A stretch of DNA of 64,000 nt from Pseudoalteromonas rubra (GTDB taxonomy: Bacteria > Pseudomonadota > Gammaproteobacteria > Enterobacterales > Alteromonadaceae): positions 62,001 through 126,000 of the forward strand of contig NZ_AHCD03000027.1 in NCBI RefSeq assembly GCF_000238295.3, read 5' to 3'. Shown here one piece after another: positions 44,200 through 52,420 of the stretch. Position numbers and translations under genes: made by a program. Every line of letters starts with the position of its first letter. Position 1 is the first letter of the stretch. The notes beneath the pieces were generated by a model. It was given only the letters and a program-made list of their open reading frames with translations, ran no database searches and was not told the origin of the DNA.

Positions 44200-44224
44200 A
44201 TACTTGACTAAAATACTCAGGTAA
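44200..44224 (+). promoter_or_regulatory. IscR type 1 site over promoter P1
   Basis: ATACTTGACTAAAATACTCAGGTAA matches the type 1 IscR consensus (GACT and AGTC-like half-sites with flanking ATA/TAT) with small deviations in the right half, and overlaps the -35 of P1. Binding of [2Fe-2S]-IscR would repress. Confidence 0.7.
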
Positions 44225-44231
44225 TTACAAT
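44204..44231 (+). promoter_or_regulatory. Upstream iscR promoter P1
   Basis: TTGACT (44204-44209), 16-base spacer, TACAAT (44226-44231). The hexamers and spacer length are identical to P2 downstream. Confidence 0.7.
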
Positions 44232-44238
44232 GTCCATA

Positions 44239-44263
44239 ATACCTGAGGAAATTAGTCGGGTAT
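44239..44263 (+). promoter_or_regulatory. Second IscR-like site downstream of P1
   Basis: An IscR type 1-like sequence whose right half AGTCGGGTAT is near-perfect and whose left half reads CCTGAGG in place of CTTGACT. It covers the region just after the expected P1 start. Confidence 0.55.
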
Positions 44264-44281
44264 TATGATAAGCGCAGATTG

Positions 44282-44312
44282 AACACGCTAGGTAAGTACC
44301 TACCTACGTGTT
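44282..44312 (+). other. Hairpin in the iscR leader
   Basis: AACACG (44282-44287), bulged C, TAGGTA (44289-44294), 6-base loop, TACCTA (44301-44306), CGTGTT (44307-44312): a 12-bp stem with one bulge. No T run follows, so it is not a standard terminator. It lies between P1 and P2. Confidence 0.6.
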
Positions 44313-44346
44313 ATCCGCATAGCACAGGGCGATTGGTTGTTGGTTA

Positions 44347-44371
44347 ATACTTGACTATCTTAGTCAGGTAA
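44347..44371 (+). promoter_or_regulatory. IscR type 1 site over promoter P2
   Basis: The GACT...AGTC half-sites are perfect (CTTGACT ATCTT AGTCAGG), and the site overlaps the -35 of P2. This is the strongest of the three candidate sites. Confidence 0.75.
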
Positions 44372-44378
44372 TTACAAT
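44351..44378 (+). promoter_or_regulatory. Downstream iscR promoter P2
   Basis: TTGACT (44351-44356), 16-base spacer, TACAAT (44373-44378), 32 bases before the iscR ATG. Confidence 0.75.
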
Positions 44379-44409
44379 TTGCGCCTTGATAACTTTTCTG
44401 GGGGCACGC

Positions 44410-44901
44410 ATGAAACTGACTTCAAAAGGCAGATATGCAGTGACAGCGATGCTGGACGTCGCACTACACGCAAATATTGGGCCCGTGCCTCTGGCGGATA
44501 TTTCCGAACGTCAGGAAATATCTCTGTCATACCTGGAACAATTATTTGCCCGTTTGCGTAAACATGGCTTAGTGAGCTCTGTTCGCGGACCGGGTGGCGG
44601 CTACTTGCTGGGCCGCGACGCGCATACTATTTCCGTTGGCGATGTGATCGCCGCGGTCGATGAATCCGTAGATGCGACTCGATGTCATGGTGAAGGTGGC
44701 GGCTGCCAAAGTGGTATGCGCTGTCTTACTCATACATTGTGGTCAGACTTAAGTATGCGCATTGAAGAGTTTTTAAACAGTATTTCCCTCGCCGAGTTAG
44801 TCGCTAATTCCGACGTGCAGTCTGTTGCAACGCGTCAGGATAATGGGGTTAACAGTGCAATGAAGCAATTAGAGAATATTCAAGTGAGTTGCCAGCTGTA
44901 A
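44410..44901 (+). CDS. iscR: Fe-S cluster-sensing regulator IscR
   Basis: Rrf2-family regulator that represses isc when it holds a [2Fe-2S] cluster. From ATG 44410 (GGGG 6 bases upstream) it is 163 residues: winged helix MKLTSKGRYAVTAMLDVALH, DNA-recognition segment SLSYLEQLFARLRKHGLVSS, wing RGPGGGYLLG, and the cluster cysteines in CHGEGGGCQSGMRCLTH (three Cys plus a nearby His). Two promoters with IscR-type sites precede it, indicating autoregulation. It heads iscR-iscS-iscU-iscA-hscB-hscA-fdx. Confidence 0.97.
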   Translation: MKLTSKGRYAVTAMLDVALHANIGPVPLADISERQEISLSYLEQLFARLRKHGLVSSVRGPGGGYLLGRDAHTISVGDVIAAVDESVDATRCHGEGGGCQSGMRCLTHTLWSDLSMRIEEFLNSISLAELVANSDVQSVATRQDNGVNSAMKQLENIQVSCQL

Positions 44902-44924
44902 ACTGGCGTCTAGCGGAGAAAGAA

Positions 44925-46139
44925 ATGAAATTACCGATATATTTAGATTATGCAGCGACCACTCCGGTTGATCAGCGTGTTGCAGACGAGATGATGCAGT
45001 GCCTGACTATGGATGGTAATTTTGGTAATCCAGCCTCACGTTCGCACCGTTTTGGGTGGCAGGCAGAAGAGCTGATTGACCAGGCGCGTAACGATATCGC
45101 TGATTTGATCAACGCTGATCCGCGTGAAATTGTTTTCACTTCAGGGGCTACCGAATCAAACAACCTGGCAATCAAAGGCGCGGCTAATTTCTATCAAAAG
45201 AAAGGCAAGCACGTAATTACCGTAAAAACCGAGCACAAAGCTGTGCTGGATACCTGTCGTGAATTAGAGCGTCAGGGCTTCGAAGTTACGTATATGGAAG
45301 TCGAAGAAAACGGTTTGCTGGATCTGAAAAAGCTGGAAGCCGCAATTCGCGAAGACACCATTTTGATCAGCATTATGCACGTAAACAATGAGCTGGGTGT
45401 GATTCAGGATATCGCCACCATCGGTGAGATGTGTCGTGAGCGCAAAATTATGTTCCATGTGGATGCTGCGCAAAGTGCCGGTAAAGTACAGATCGACCTG
45501 CAACAGCTGAAAGTCGACTTTATGTCTTTCTCTGGCCACAAAGTATATGGCCCTAAAGGGATTGGCGCACTGTATGTCCGCCGTAAGCCGCGTGCACGCC
45601 TTGAAGCGCAAATGCACGGTGGTGGTCATGAGCGTGGTATGCGTTCAGGTACACTGGCAACCCACCAAATCGTGGGCATGGGCTCTGCTTTCCGTGTGGC
45701 CAAAGAAGATTTCGAAAAAGATCATGCCCACATCAGCACGCTGCGCAAGCGTCTGCTGGACGGCGTGATGGATATGGAAGAAGTGTATTTCAATGGTGCT
45801 ATTGACCAGTCAGTGCCAGGTATTGTCAACCTGAGCTTCAACTTTGTTGAAGGTGAGTCACTGTTGATGGCGGTTAAAGACATTGCCGTGTCATCGGGTT
45901 CAGCATGTACATCAGCGAGCCTGGAGCCGTCTTACGTATTGCGTGCACTGGGCCGCAACGATGAACTGGCACACAGCTCAATCCGCTTCAGCATCGGTCG
46001 TTTTACCACTGAAGAAGAAATCGATTATACCGTTAAGCTCATCAAAGACTCGATTGGTCGTTTGCGTGAGATGTCACCGCTGTGGGAAATGTTCAAAGAT
46101 GGCGTTGACTTAGATGCAGTTGAATGGGCACACCATTAA
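44925..46139 (+). CDS. iscS: Cysteine desulfurase IscS
   Basis: PLP enzyme that takes sulfur from cysteine and passes it to IscU, tRNA thiolation and other paths. ATG 44925 (GGAG 8 bases upstream) gives 404 residues, equal to E. coli. MKLPIYLDYAATTPVDQRV at the start, the PLP lysine in SFSGHKVYGPKGIG, and the catalytic loop cysteine in SSGSACTSASLEPSYVLRAL are all seen. It is 23 bases after iscR. Confidence 0.98.
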   Translation: MKLPIYLDYAATTPVDQRVADEMMQCLTMDGNFGNPASRSHRFGWQAEELIDQARNDIADLINADPREIVFTSGATESNNLAIKGAANFYQKKGKHVITVKTEHKAVLDTCRELERQGFEVTYMEVEENGLLDLKKLEAAIREDTILISIMHVNNELGVIQDIATIGEMCRERKIMFHVDAAQSAGKVQIDLQQLKVDFMSFSGHKVYGPKGIGALYVRRKPRARLEAQMHGGGHERGMRSGTLATHQIVGMGSAFRVAKEDFEKDHAHISTLRKRLLDGVMDMEEVYFNGAIDQSVPGIVNLSFNFVEGESLLMAVKDIAVSSGSACTSASLEPSYVLRALGRNDELAHSSIRFSIGRFTTEEEIDYTVKLIKDSIGRLREMSPLWEMFKDGVDLDAVEWAHH

Positions 46140-46192
46140 GCAAATCCGTGTATAGCAAGTTAATACTATAGGCAGGTAGTGAGGAAAGAATT

Positions 46193-46576
46193 ATGGCGTA
46201 CAGTAACAAAGTAATTGATCACGTGGAAAACCCACGTAACGTTGGTTCATTAGACAAGAATGATCCGAGTGTCGCAACGGGTATGGTTGGCGCACCAGCA
46301 TGTGGCGACGTGATGAAGCTACAGATCAAAGTATCAGGTGAAGGTATCATCGAAGATGCAAAGTTCAAAACGTACGGCTGTGGTAGTGCTATCGCATCAT
46401 CGTCGCTGGTTACTGAGTGGGTGAAAGGTAAAACACTTGATGAAGCAGGTGAAATCAAAAACACCGATATCAGTGCTGAACTAGAATTACCGCCAGTGAA
46501 AATCCACTGCTCAATTCTGGCAGAAGACGCAATTCAGGCTGCAATTGCAGACTACAAGAGTAAACAGGCGAAGTAA
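46193..46576 (+). CDS. iscU: Fe-S cluster scaffold IscU
   Basis: Scaffold on which clusters are built. 127 residues with the three cluster cysteines in GAPACGDVMKL, TYGCGSAIASSSL and KIHCSILAEDAI, and the LPPVK motif recognised by HscA. It begins MAYSNKVIDHVENPRNVGSL, the invariant N terminus; GAGG 9 bases upstream. Confidence 0.98.
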   Translation: MAYSNKVIDHVENPRNVGSLDKNDPSVATGMVGAPACGDVMKLQIKVSGEGIIEDAKFKTYGCGSAIASSSLVTEWVKGKTLDEAGEIKNTDISAELELPPVKIHCSILAEDAIQAAIADYKSKQAK

Positions 46577-46585
46577 GAGATAACT

Positions 46586-46909
46586 ATGGCAGTGACACTG
46601 ACAGAGTCGGCAGCAGGCCGAGTACAGACTTTTTTGGCCAACCGTGGTAAAGGCATTGGGCTGAGAGTCGGCATTAAAACGACCGGCTGTTCAGGTCTTG
46701 CCTATGTACTTGAGTTTGTGGATGAACTGGACGAAGGCGATGAGGTTTTTGAAGAAAGGGGCGTCAAAATCATCGTCGATGCTAAGAGTCTGGTTTATAT
46801 CGACGGCACTGAGCTGGACTACACGAAAGAAGGTTTGAACGAAGGGTTTAAGTTCATTAACCCGAATCAAAAGGACGAGTGTGGCTGCGGCGAAAGTTTC
46901 ACCGTATAA
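46586..46909 (+). CDS. iscA: Fe-S assembly protein IscA
   Basis: A-type carrier delivering clusters, chiefly [4Fe-4S], to targets. 107 residues with cysteines in KTTGCSGLAYVLEFVDE and DECGCGESF, the three conserved A-type ligands. 9 bases after iscU. A hairpin separates it from hscB. Confidence 0.97.
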   Translation: MAVTLTESAAGRVQTFLANRGKGIGLRVGIKTTGCSGLAYVLEFVDELDEGDEVFEERGVKIIVDAKSLVYIDGTELDYTKEGLNEGFKFINPNQKDECGCGESFTV

Positions 46910-46932
46910 TCTCTTTTGTGACTAACAACTCT

Positions 46933-46956
46933 AAAGCCCTGCCTTGGTAGGGCTTT
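46933..46956 (+). other. Intra-operon hairpin between iscA and hscB
   Basis: AAAGCCCT (46933-46940) pairs perfectly with AGGGCTTT (46949-46956). The tail GCTGTATT is not a T run, so it should at most attenuate, or protect the iscRSUA part of the mRNA after processing. Confidence 0.6.
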
Positions 46957-46972
46957 GCTGTATTGGATGCGT

Positions 46973-47497
46973 ATGCGATATTTTGACTTATTCGATTTAC
47001 CGGTCAGCTATCAGGTTGACCTGGCAGCTTTAAACCAGCGTTATTTAGATCTGCAACGTGCCGTTCACCCCGATAAGTTTGCCCACCTGGGTGAACGAGA
47101 AAAACTGTTGGCGGTGCAAAAAACGGCTGAGATCAATGATGCTCTGGCGGTACTGAAACACCCAGTAAAGCGCGCTGAATACATGTTGAGCGAGCGTGGT
47201 GTGGATATTCGTGCTGAGCAACAAACCTTGCAAGATCCGGCGTTTTTGATGCAGCAAATGGAGCTGCGTGAGGCACTGGAGGATATTGCACACAGTACCG
47301 ACCCAGAAGCAGAAATCGAGTCCTTTGAAGCGCAAGCCAGACAATTGGAGCAGCAATACAGTGCAGGTCTGGGTGAGCTGTTGGTTAGTCAAGACGAAGC
47401 GGCCTTGCAGCGCGCGGCGGATCATATTCGCAAACTCAAGTTTGTTTATAAGTTGAAAGACGAGCTATCTCGGATAGAAGACAGCCTATTCGACTGA
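46973..47497 (+). CDS. hscB: J-domain co-chaperone HscB
   Basis: Brings IscU to HscA and stimulates its ATPase. 174 residues from ATG 46973: MRYFDLFDLPVSYQVDLAAL, the J-domain HPD in LQRAVHPDKFAHLGE and the C-terminal helical IscU-binding domain (MQQMELREALEDIAH). An earlier in-frame ATG (46967) would add two residues; the family start MRYFDLF decides. Confidence 0.96.
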   Translation: MRYFDLFDLPVSYQVDLAALNQRYLDLQRAVHPDKFAHLGEREKLLAVQKTAEINDALAVLKHPVKRAEYMLSERGVDIRAEQQTLQDPAFLMQQMELREALEDIAHSTDPEAEIESFEAQARQLEQQYSAGLGELLVSQDEAALQRAADHIRKLKFVYKLKDELSRIEDSLFD

Positions 47498-47554
47498 TTC
47501 ATGCGTTGTTGCTTAGTACAGCAACAACCAGCTTCACCAAAGTGAAAGAGCATT

Positions 47555-49417
47555 ATGGCATTATTGCAAATTGCTGAGCCGGGGCAGAGCGCGGCACCTC
47601 ATGAACATAAACTGGCCATCGGGATCGACCTGGGCACCACTAACTCTTTGGTTGCTACGGTTCAAAGTGGCGAGGCCAGAACCCTTAGTGACCTCAACGG
47701 CGATGCGATGTTGCCATCGGTCGTTCGTTACCATGGTGAGCAGATCAGCGTCGGCCAGACGGCACAGCAGGAAGCTGCTCTGGACCCGGAAAACACCCTG
47801 ATCTCAGTGAAACGCTTTTTAGGTAAAACGGCGCAAGACATTACTAACAGTTATGGTCAGCTGCCTTACACCTTTGTTGAGCATCAGGGCAGTCTGGCGG
47901 TTCAGACCAGTGCAGGGCCAATCAGCCCGGTGCAGGCATCAGCTGAGATACTAAAATCCCTTCATCAGCGCGCCGTTGAGAGTTTCGCTGGGGAAGACGT
48001 AATGGGTGCAGTGATCACTGTGCCTGCCTACTTCGATGATGCGCAGCGTCAAAGTACCAAAGACGCTGCAGAAATTGCCGGTTTGAAAGTACTGCGTTTG
48101 CTTAATGAGCCCACGGCAGCGGCTGTGGCGTATGGTCTGGACTCAGGCCAGGAAGGGATCATTGCGGTTTATGATTTAGGTGGCGGTACCTTTGATATTT
48201 CCATTTTGCGCCTGAACAAAGGGGTCTTTGAAGTGCTGGCAACGGGCGGTGATTCAAGCCTGGGCGGCGATGATTTTGATGCGCTTTTGGTCACTGTTTT
48301 TCAACAGCAAACCGGGCTGACAGACCTGTCTGCTAAAGAACTGCGTTTGTTTATGAACAAAGCGAAGGCCTGCAAAGAAGCACTGACCAGCTATGAAACG
48401 GTGAACGTGAAGCTTCCTGTTCGTGATCAGGAATTTACCGTAACCATTACCCGTGATCAGTTTGCCGAACTGGCAGATGCTCTGGTTAAGAAGACGTTGC
48501 GTTCATGTCGTCGTGCATTGAAAGACGCCGGTGTTGAAAAAGAGGAAGTACTGGAAGTGGTAATGGTCGGCGGTTCAACTCGTATGCCGGTGATCCGCGA
48601 TGCCGTTGAAGTCTTCTTTACTAAGCCGCCATTGACGTCCATTGACCCGGATCGAGTTGTGGCCTTAGGTGCGGCAATCCAGGCGGATATTCTGGTGGGG
48701 AATAAACCTGATTCAGATATGCTATTGCTGGACGTTTTACCATTGTCATTAGGCCTTGAAACCATGGGTGGGTTGGTTGAGAAGATCATTCCGCGCAATA
48801 CCACTATCCCGGTTGCTCGTGCACAGGAGTTTACGACGTTTAAGGATGGTCAGACAGCCATGTCTTTGCATGTGTTGCAGGGTGAGCGTGAGCTGGTTGA
48901 TGATTGTCGCTCTTTGGCTAAGTTCAGCCTTAAAGGTATTCCCCCTATGGCTGCAGGTGCGGCTCATATTCGTGTCACATTTAAAGTGGATGCGGATGGC
49001 CTGCTGAGCGTTTCAGCCATGGAAAAATCAACAGAAGTACAGGCTGAGATCCAGGTCAAGCCGTCGTTTGGCCTGAGCGATGACCAGGTTGCACAAATGC
49101 TGAAAGATTCTATGAGTAATGCCAAAGAAGACATGCAGGCGCGTATGCTTAAAGAGCAGCAGGTTGAAGCATTGCGCGTACTCGAAGCCCTGGAAGCGTC
49201 GCTGGCGACCGACAGTGGCTTACTCAATGAGCAAGAGCTGAGCGCATTGCGCGATGCGATGGCTGAGCTCGATAACGCACGACTAACTGCCACTGATCCA
49301 CAAGCGATCAAAGCGGCAATCGAACAGGTGGACGAGGCAAGCAGTGAGTTTGCATCACGCCGTATGGATGTATCAATTAAACACGCACTGCAAGGTCAGT
49401 CGGTAGACGAGGTGTAA
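47555..49417 (+). CDS. hscA: Hsp70-class chaperone HscA
   Basis: Specialised Hsp70 that pulls on the LPPVK loop of IscU during cluster transfer. 620 residues with the ATPase signatures GIDLGTTNSLVATVQSGEA, VYDLGGGTFDISILRLNKG and VVMVGGSTRMPVIRDAV, and a substrate-binding domain from about residue 395. It is 57 bases after hscB and 1 base before fdx. Confidence 0.97.
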   Translation: MALLQIAEPGQSAAPHEHKLAIGIDLGTTNSLVATVQSGEARTLSDLNGDAMLPSVVRYHGEQISVGQTAQQEAALDPENTLISVKRFLGKTAQDITNSYGQLPYTFVEHQGSLAVQTSAGPISPVQASAEILKSLHQRAVESFAGEDVMGAVITVPAYFDDAQRQSTKDAAEIAGLKVLRLLNEPTAAAVAYGLDSGQEGIIAVYDLGGGTFDISILRLNKGVFEVLATGGDSSLGGDDFDALLVTVFQQQTGLTDLSAKELRLFMNKAKACKEALTSYETVNVKLPVRDQEFTVTITRDQFAELADALVKKTLRSCRRALKDAGVEKEEVLEVVMVGGSTRMPVIRDAVEVFFTKPPLTSIDPDRVVALGAAIQADILVGNKPDSDMLLLDVLPLSLGLETMGGLVEKIIPRNTTIPVARAQEFTTFKDGQTAMSLHVLQGERELVDDCRSLAKFSLKGIPPMAAGAAHIRVTFKVDADGLLSVSAMEKSTEVQAEIQVKPSFGLSDDQVAQMLKDSMSNAKEDMQARMLKEQQVEALRVLEALEASLATDSGLLNEQELSALRDAMAELDNARLTATDPQAIKAAIEQVDEASSEFASRRMDVSIKHALQGQSVDEV

Positions 49418-49418
49418 T

Positions 49419-49757
49419 ATGCCACAGATTATCTTTTTACCCCACGAAGAACTTTGTCCGGAAGGCGCAGCCATCGAGGCTGAATCTGGCAAAACGGTAC
49501 TGGATGTGGCACTGAAAAATGGCATCAGTATTCCTCATGCCTGTGAAAAATCATGTGCCTGTACAACTTGCCACGTGGTAATTCGTGAAGGGTTTGATTC
49601 GCTTGAAGAGAGTGATGAACTGGAAGATGACATGCTGGATAAGGCCTGGGGTCTGGAAGCGGAATCCCGACTGGGCTGTCAGGCAGTAATTGCCGATGAA
49701 GATCTGGTTGTGGAAATACCCAAATACAACCTCAATATCGTCAACGAAGAACACTAA
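49419..49757 (+). CDS. fdx: [2Fe-2S] ferredoxin of the isc system
   Basis: Electron donor for cluster assembly. 112 residues, adrenodoxin-type: cysteines in PHACEKSCACTTCHVV and SRLGCQAVI. It starts 1 base after hscA. I find no iscX after it; a terminator-like hairpin follows instead. Confidence 0.97.
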   Translation: MPQIIFLPHEELCPEGAAIEAESGKTVLDVALKNGISIPHACEKSCACTTCHVVIREGFDSLEESDELEDDMLDKAWGLEAESRLGCQAVIADEDLVVEIPKYNLNIVNEEH

Positions 49758-49768
49758 TCGTTGTTATC

Positions 49769-49793
49769 ACAGGGCCGCATAATGCGGCCCTGT
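49769..49793 (+). terminator. Terminator-like hairpin after fdx
   Basis: ACAGGGCCGCA (49769-49779) pairs perfectly with TGCGGCCCTGT (49783-49793) over TAA. The T run is weak, but the GC-rich 11-bp stem should end the isc transcript. Confidence 0.65.
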
Positions 49794-49816
49794 TCAGTTA
49801 TGTAAGGAGCGCAGGT

Positions 49817-51253
49817 ATGACGCATAACACTGAACAAGCGCATAGCTGGATTAATGGCAGTCCCTGGCAGTCGGAGCAACAGTTAACGGTGATTAACCCT
49901 GCCAATGCGTTGCCTATTGCCATGGTTTCAATGGCAGATCATACAGCGGCCGAACAAGCATTGAATGCGGCGCAGGCCTGTTTTGACATCCTCAAGCAGC
50001 GCACGGCACAGCAGCGTGCTGCGGTACTGATGCGTTGGTATCAGCTTATTCTGGATAATGAAGCTGCGCTTGCGGAGCTGATGAGTAAAGAGCAGGGCAA
50101 ACCGCGCAAAGAAGCCGTCGCAGAGGTCAGATATGCCGCAGGGTTTGTGCAGTGGTTTGCTGAGGAAGCTCGGCGCGCCTATGGTGAAGTGATCCCATCA
50201 CATAGCCCGGCTCACCAGCTCACGACCATTAAACAGCCAGTTGGTGTGGTACTTGGGATCACACCCTGGAACTTCCCCCTGGCCATGATCACGCGCAAGG
50301 TGGCGCCAGCTTATGCTGCGGGTTGTCCGTTCATCCTAAAACCGTCTGAAGAAACCCCATTGAGTGCGATTGCACTGGCAAAACTGGCATTGGAAGCCGG
50401 GTTTGAAAACGCGGCGTTTCAGGTGCTCGTGACCGATGATGCCAAGGCCCTGGTTGCCCCTTTGCTGGCCAGTCCGGTGGTACGAAAACTGACCTTCACT
50501 GGGTCGACTGCGGTAGGTAAAAAGCTCCTCGCGCTCAGTGCGGATACAGTTAAACGTACCTCCATGGAGCTGGGTGGGAATGCGCCTTTCATTGTTTTTT
50601 CCAGTGCTGACGTGCGAGAGGCCGTAGCGGGCTTGATGGTGGCTAAATTCAGAAATGGCGGGCAGACCTGCGTGGCGGCCAACCGAGTGTTTGTCCACCG
50701 TGATGTCCACGATGCGTTTACAGCAGCATTGGTTGATGAAGTTGCTCAGTTGGTTGTGGGTGACGGCTTAACGCAGGACACCGATATTGGCCCGTTGATC
50801 AATCGCAAGGCCAAAGACAAAGCACAGCGATTGGTTGATGATGCGCTCGCTCGAGGTGCTAAACAGATCTATCAGGGGGCACCTTGTGTTGGCCATTTTA
50901 TGGCTCCAACCGTGCTACAGGGGATCACTGAGGAGATGGATATTTATCATCAGGAAATCTTTGCACCCGTTGTGAGTATCATAGCGTTCTCGGATGAACA
51001 CACCGTGGTGCGTCAGGCAAATAGCGTCAATGAAGGGCTGGCGGCTTACTTTTACTCTCAGGATGTGTCGCAAATCCATCGGGTGTCTATGGCACTTGAA
51101 TATGGCATGATTGGGATCAACGAAGGGGCGATTTCAAACCCGGTTGCGCCATTCGGAGGTGTGAAGCAATCCGGACTGGGAAGAGAGGGAGCCAAAGACG
51201 GCTTACAGGAATTCCTGGAAAGCAAATACCTGTGCCAGAAATTTCAGGGCTAA
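49817..51253 (+). CDS. gabD: NAD(P)+-dependent succinate-semialdehyde dehydrogenase
   Basis: Aldehyde dehydrogenase of the GabD group, oxidising succinate semialdehyde to succinate at the end of the GABA route. 478 residues. VLGITPWNFPLAMITRKVAP, KPSEETPLSA, LTFTGSTAVGKKL, the catalytic glutamate in MELGGNAPFIVF and the catalytic cysteine in FRNGGQTCVAANRVFV are present, as is the C-terminal PFGGVKQSGLGREGAKDGL. No GABA transaminase is adjacent, so the in vivo aldehyde is not proved by context. AAGGAG lies 9 bases before the ATG. Confidence 0.88.
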   Translation: MTHNTEQAHSWINGSPWQSEQQLTVINPANALPIAMVSMADHTAAEQALNAAQACFDILKQRTAQQRAAVLMRWYQLILDNEAALAELMSKEQGKPRKEAVAEVRYAAGFVQWFAEEARRAYGEVIPSHSPAHQLTTIKQPVGVVLGITPWNFPLAMITRKVAPAYAAGCPFILKPSEETPLSAIALAKLALEAGFENAAFQVLVTDDAKALVAPLLASPVVRKLTFTGSTAVGKKLLALSADTVKRTSMELGGNAPFIVFSSADVREAVAGLMVAKFRNGGQTCVAANRVFVHRDVHDAFTAALVDEVAQLVVGDGLTQDTDIGPLINRKAKDKAQRLVDDALARGAKQIYQGAPCVGHFMAPTVLQGITEEMDIYHQEIFAPVVSIIAFSDEHTVVRQANSVNEGLAAYFYSQDVSQIHRVSMALEYGMIGINEGAISNPVAPFGGVKQSGLGREGAKDGLQEFLESKYLCQKFQG

Positions 51254-51255
51254 TT

Positions 51256-51276
51256 GTTCCGTTATATGGAACTTTT
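51256..51276 (+). terminator. Weak terminator after gabD
   Basis: GTTCC (51256-51260) pairs with GGAAC (51268-51272) and is followed by TTTT. The stem is only 5 bp. Confidence 0.35.
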
Positions 51277-51492
51277 ACCGTGTCGACGTGAGTATGATGC
51301 GAATAGAGCGACAGCTTTATTCGCAAAAGAAATTTAATTTTATTAATTATATCAACTCCCTACAGTCCATTTATTTGACTTGAATCAGCATGCCCATCAT
51401 GTACCTGTTATCTCACTTTTTACAACGGCTTTTAATTTCTGCTGAAGCTATGTACACTAGCCGTTTAATTTTTGAGTGGCTGGACATTGTTT

Positions 51493-52377
51493 ATGTATCA
51501 AGGGAAAAGTCCAACGCTGGTGATTCTGGCCGCAGGCTTGGGTACCCGGTTTGGTGGAAATAAGCAGATAGCGATACTGCCGGACTTTAACTGTACCATT
51601 ATGGAGTTGAGCATTCAGGATGCGTATGCAGCTGGCGTGCGCCATGTTGTACTGGTGATTAACCGCCAGGTTCGTCCTTTGATTGAGCAACAGATCTTGC
51701 CGCGGCTGCCTAAGGGACTAGAGGTCGACTTAGTTGAGCAAGCCGTCGACAATGTACCATCGTGTTTTGCCAGCAAAGCGTTATTACGAGAAAAACCGTG
51801 GGGAACGGGGCATGCATTATTATGTGCCAAGCCCGTGATACCGGGTGACGCCATTGTGATTACCGCGGATGATTATTATGGGCCAAGCGCTTATACGCAG
51901 CTCGTAGGCCATTTCGCTGAGTCGACACATCAAGACATGGCGATTGTTGGCTATCCTTTGGGGCATACTTTATCACAACAAGGTGGCGTAAATCGCGGAA
52001 TATGCCAAACTCATAAAGGCCAGTTGCTTGAAGTTGTTGAATATCTGGATATTCAACAAAATAGCGGTGTGTTATCCGGGATAGCTCCGGATGGCAAACG
52101 TGCAACTTTAGCACAAACCGCGCTGGCGTCGATGACGTGTTGGGGTATAACGCAACCGCTCTTGACGCAACTAGAGACCGGATTTTCCCTGTTTCTAGAA
52201 AATTATGACAGCGATGTCAAAAGCGAGTATTATTTGCCTGATTGTATTCAAAGTTGTATTCAACAAGGCCTGCTTCAGGTCAGAGTACAGAGTGCATCTG
52301 ATCGCTGGTTTGGTATCACCTACAAAGAAGAATTAAAGAGTGTCTCAGGATTATTATATGAATTACGTCACGGATGA
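51493..52377 (+). CDS. Sugar-phosphate nucleotidyltransferase (NTP_transferase fold)
   Basis: A 294-residue cytosolic protein from ATG 51493. The N-terminal signature LVILAAGLGTRFGGNKQIAI is the nucleotide-binding loop of GlmU/RmlA-like enzymes, and AIVITADDYYGPSAYTQLV carries the metal-binding acidic residues. No left-handed beta-helix acyltransferase domain, so it is not GlmU. The next gene is a NahK-like HexNAc kinase, so the likely job is to make a UDP-sugar from a sugar 1-phosphate; this is inference from context. The kinase start codon lies 43 bases after its stop. Confidence 0.82.
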   Translation: MYQGKSPTLVILAAGLGTRFGGNKQIAILPDFNCTIMELSIQDAYAAGVRHVVLVINRQVRPLIEQQILPRLPKGLEVDLVEQAVDNVPSCFASKALLREKPWGTGHALLCAKPVIPGDAIVITADDYYGPSAYTQLVGHFAESTHQDMAIVGYPLGHTLSQQGGVNRGICQTHKGQLLEVVEYLDIQQNSGVLSGIAPDGKRATLAQTALASMTCWGITQPLLTQLETGFSLFLENYDSDVKSEYYLPDCIQSCIQQGLLQVRVQSASDRWFGITYKEELKSVSGLLYELRHG

Positions 52378-52420
52378 GCCTATCACCTGCCATCGTATTG
52401 AGAGCGGCAATGAGGTAACA

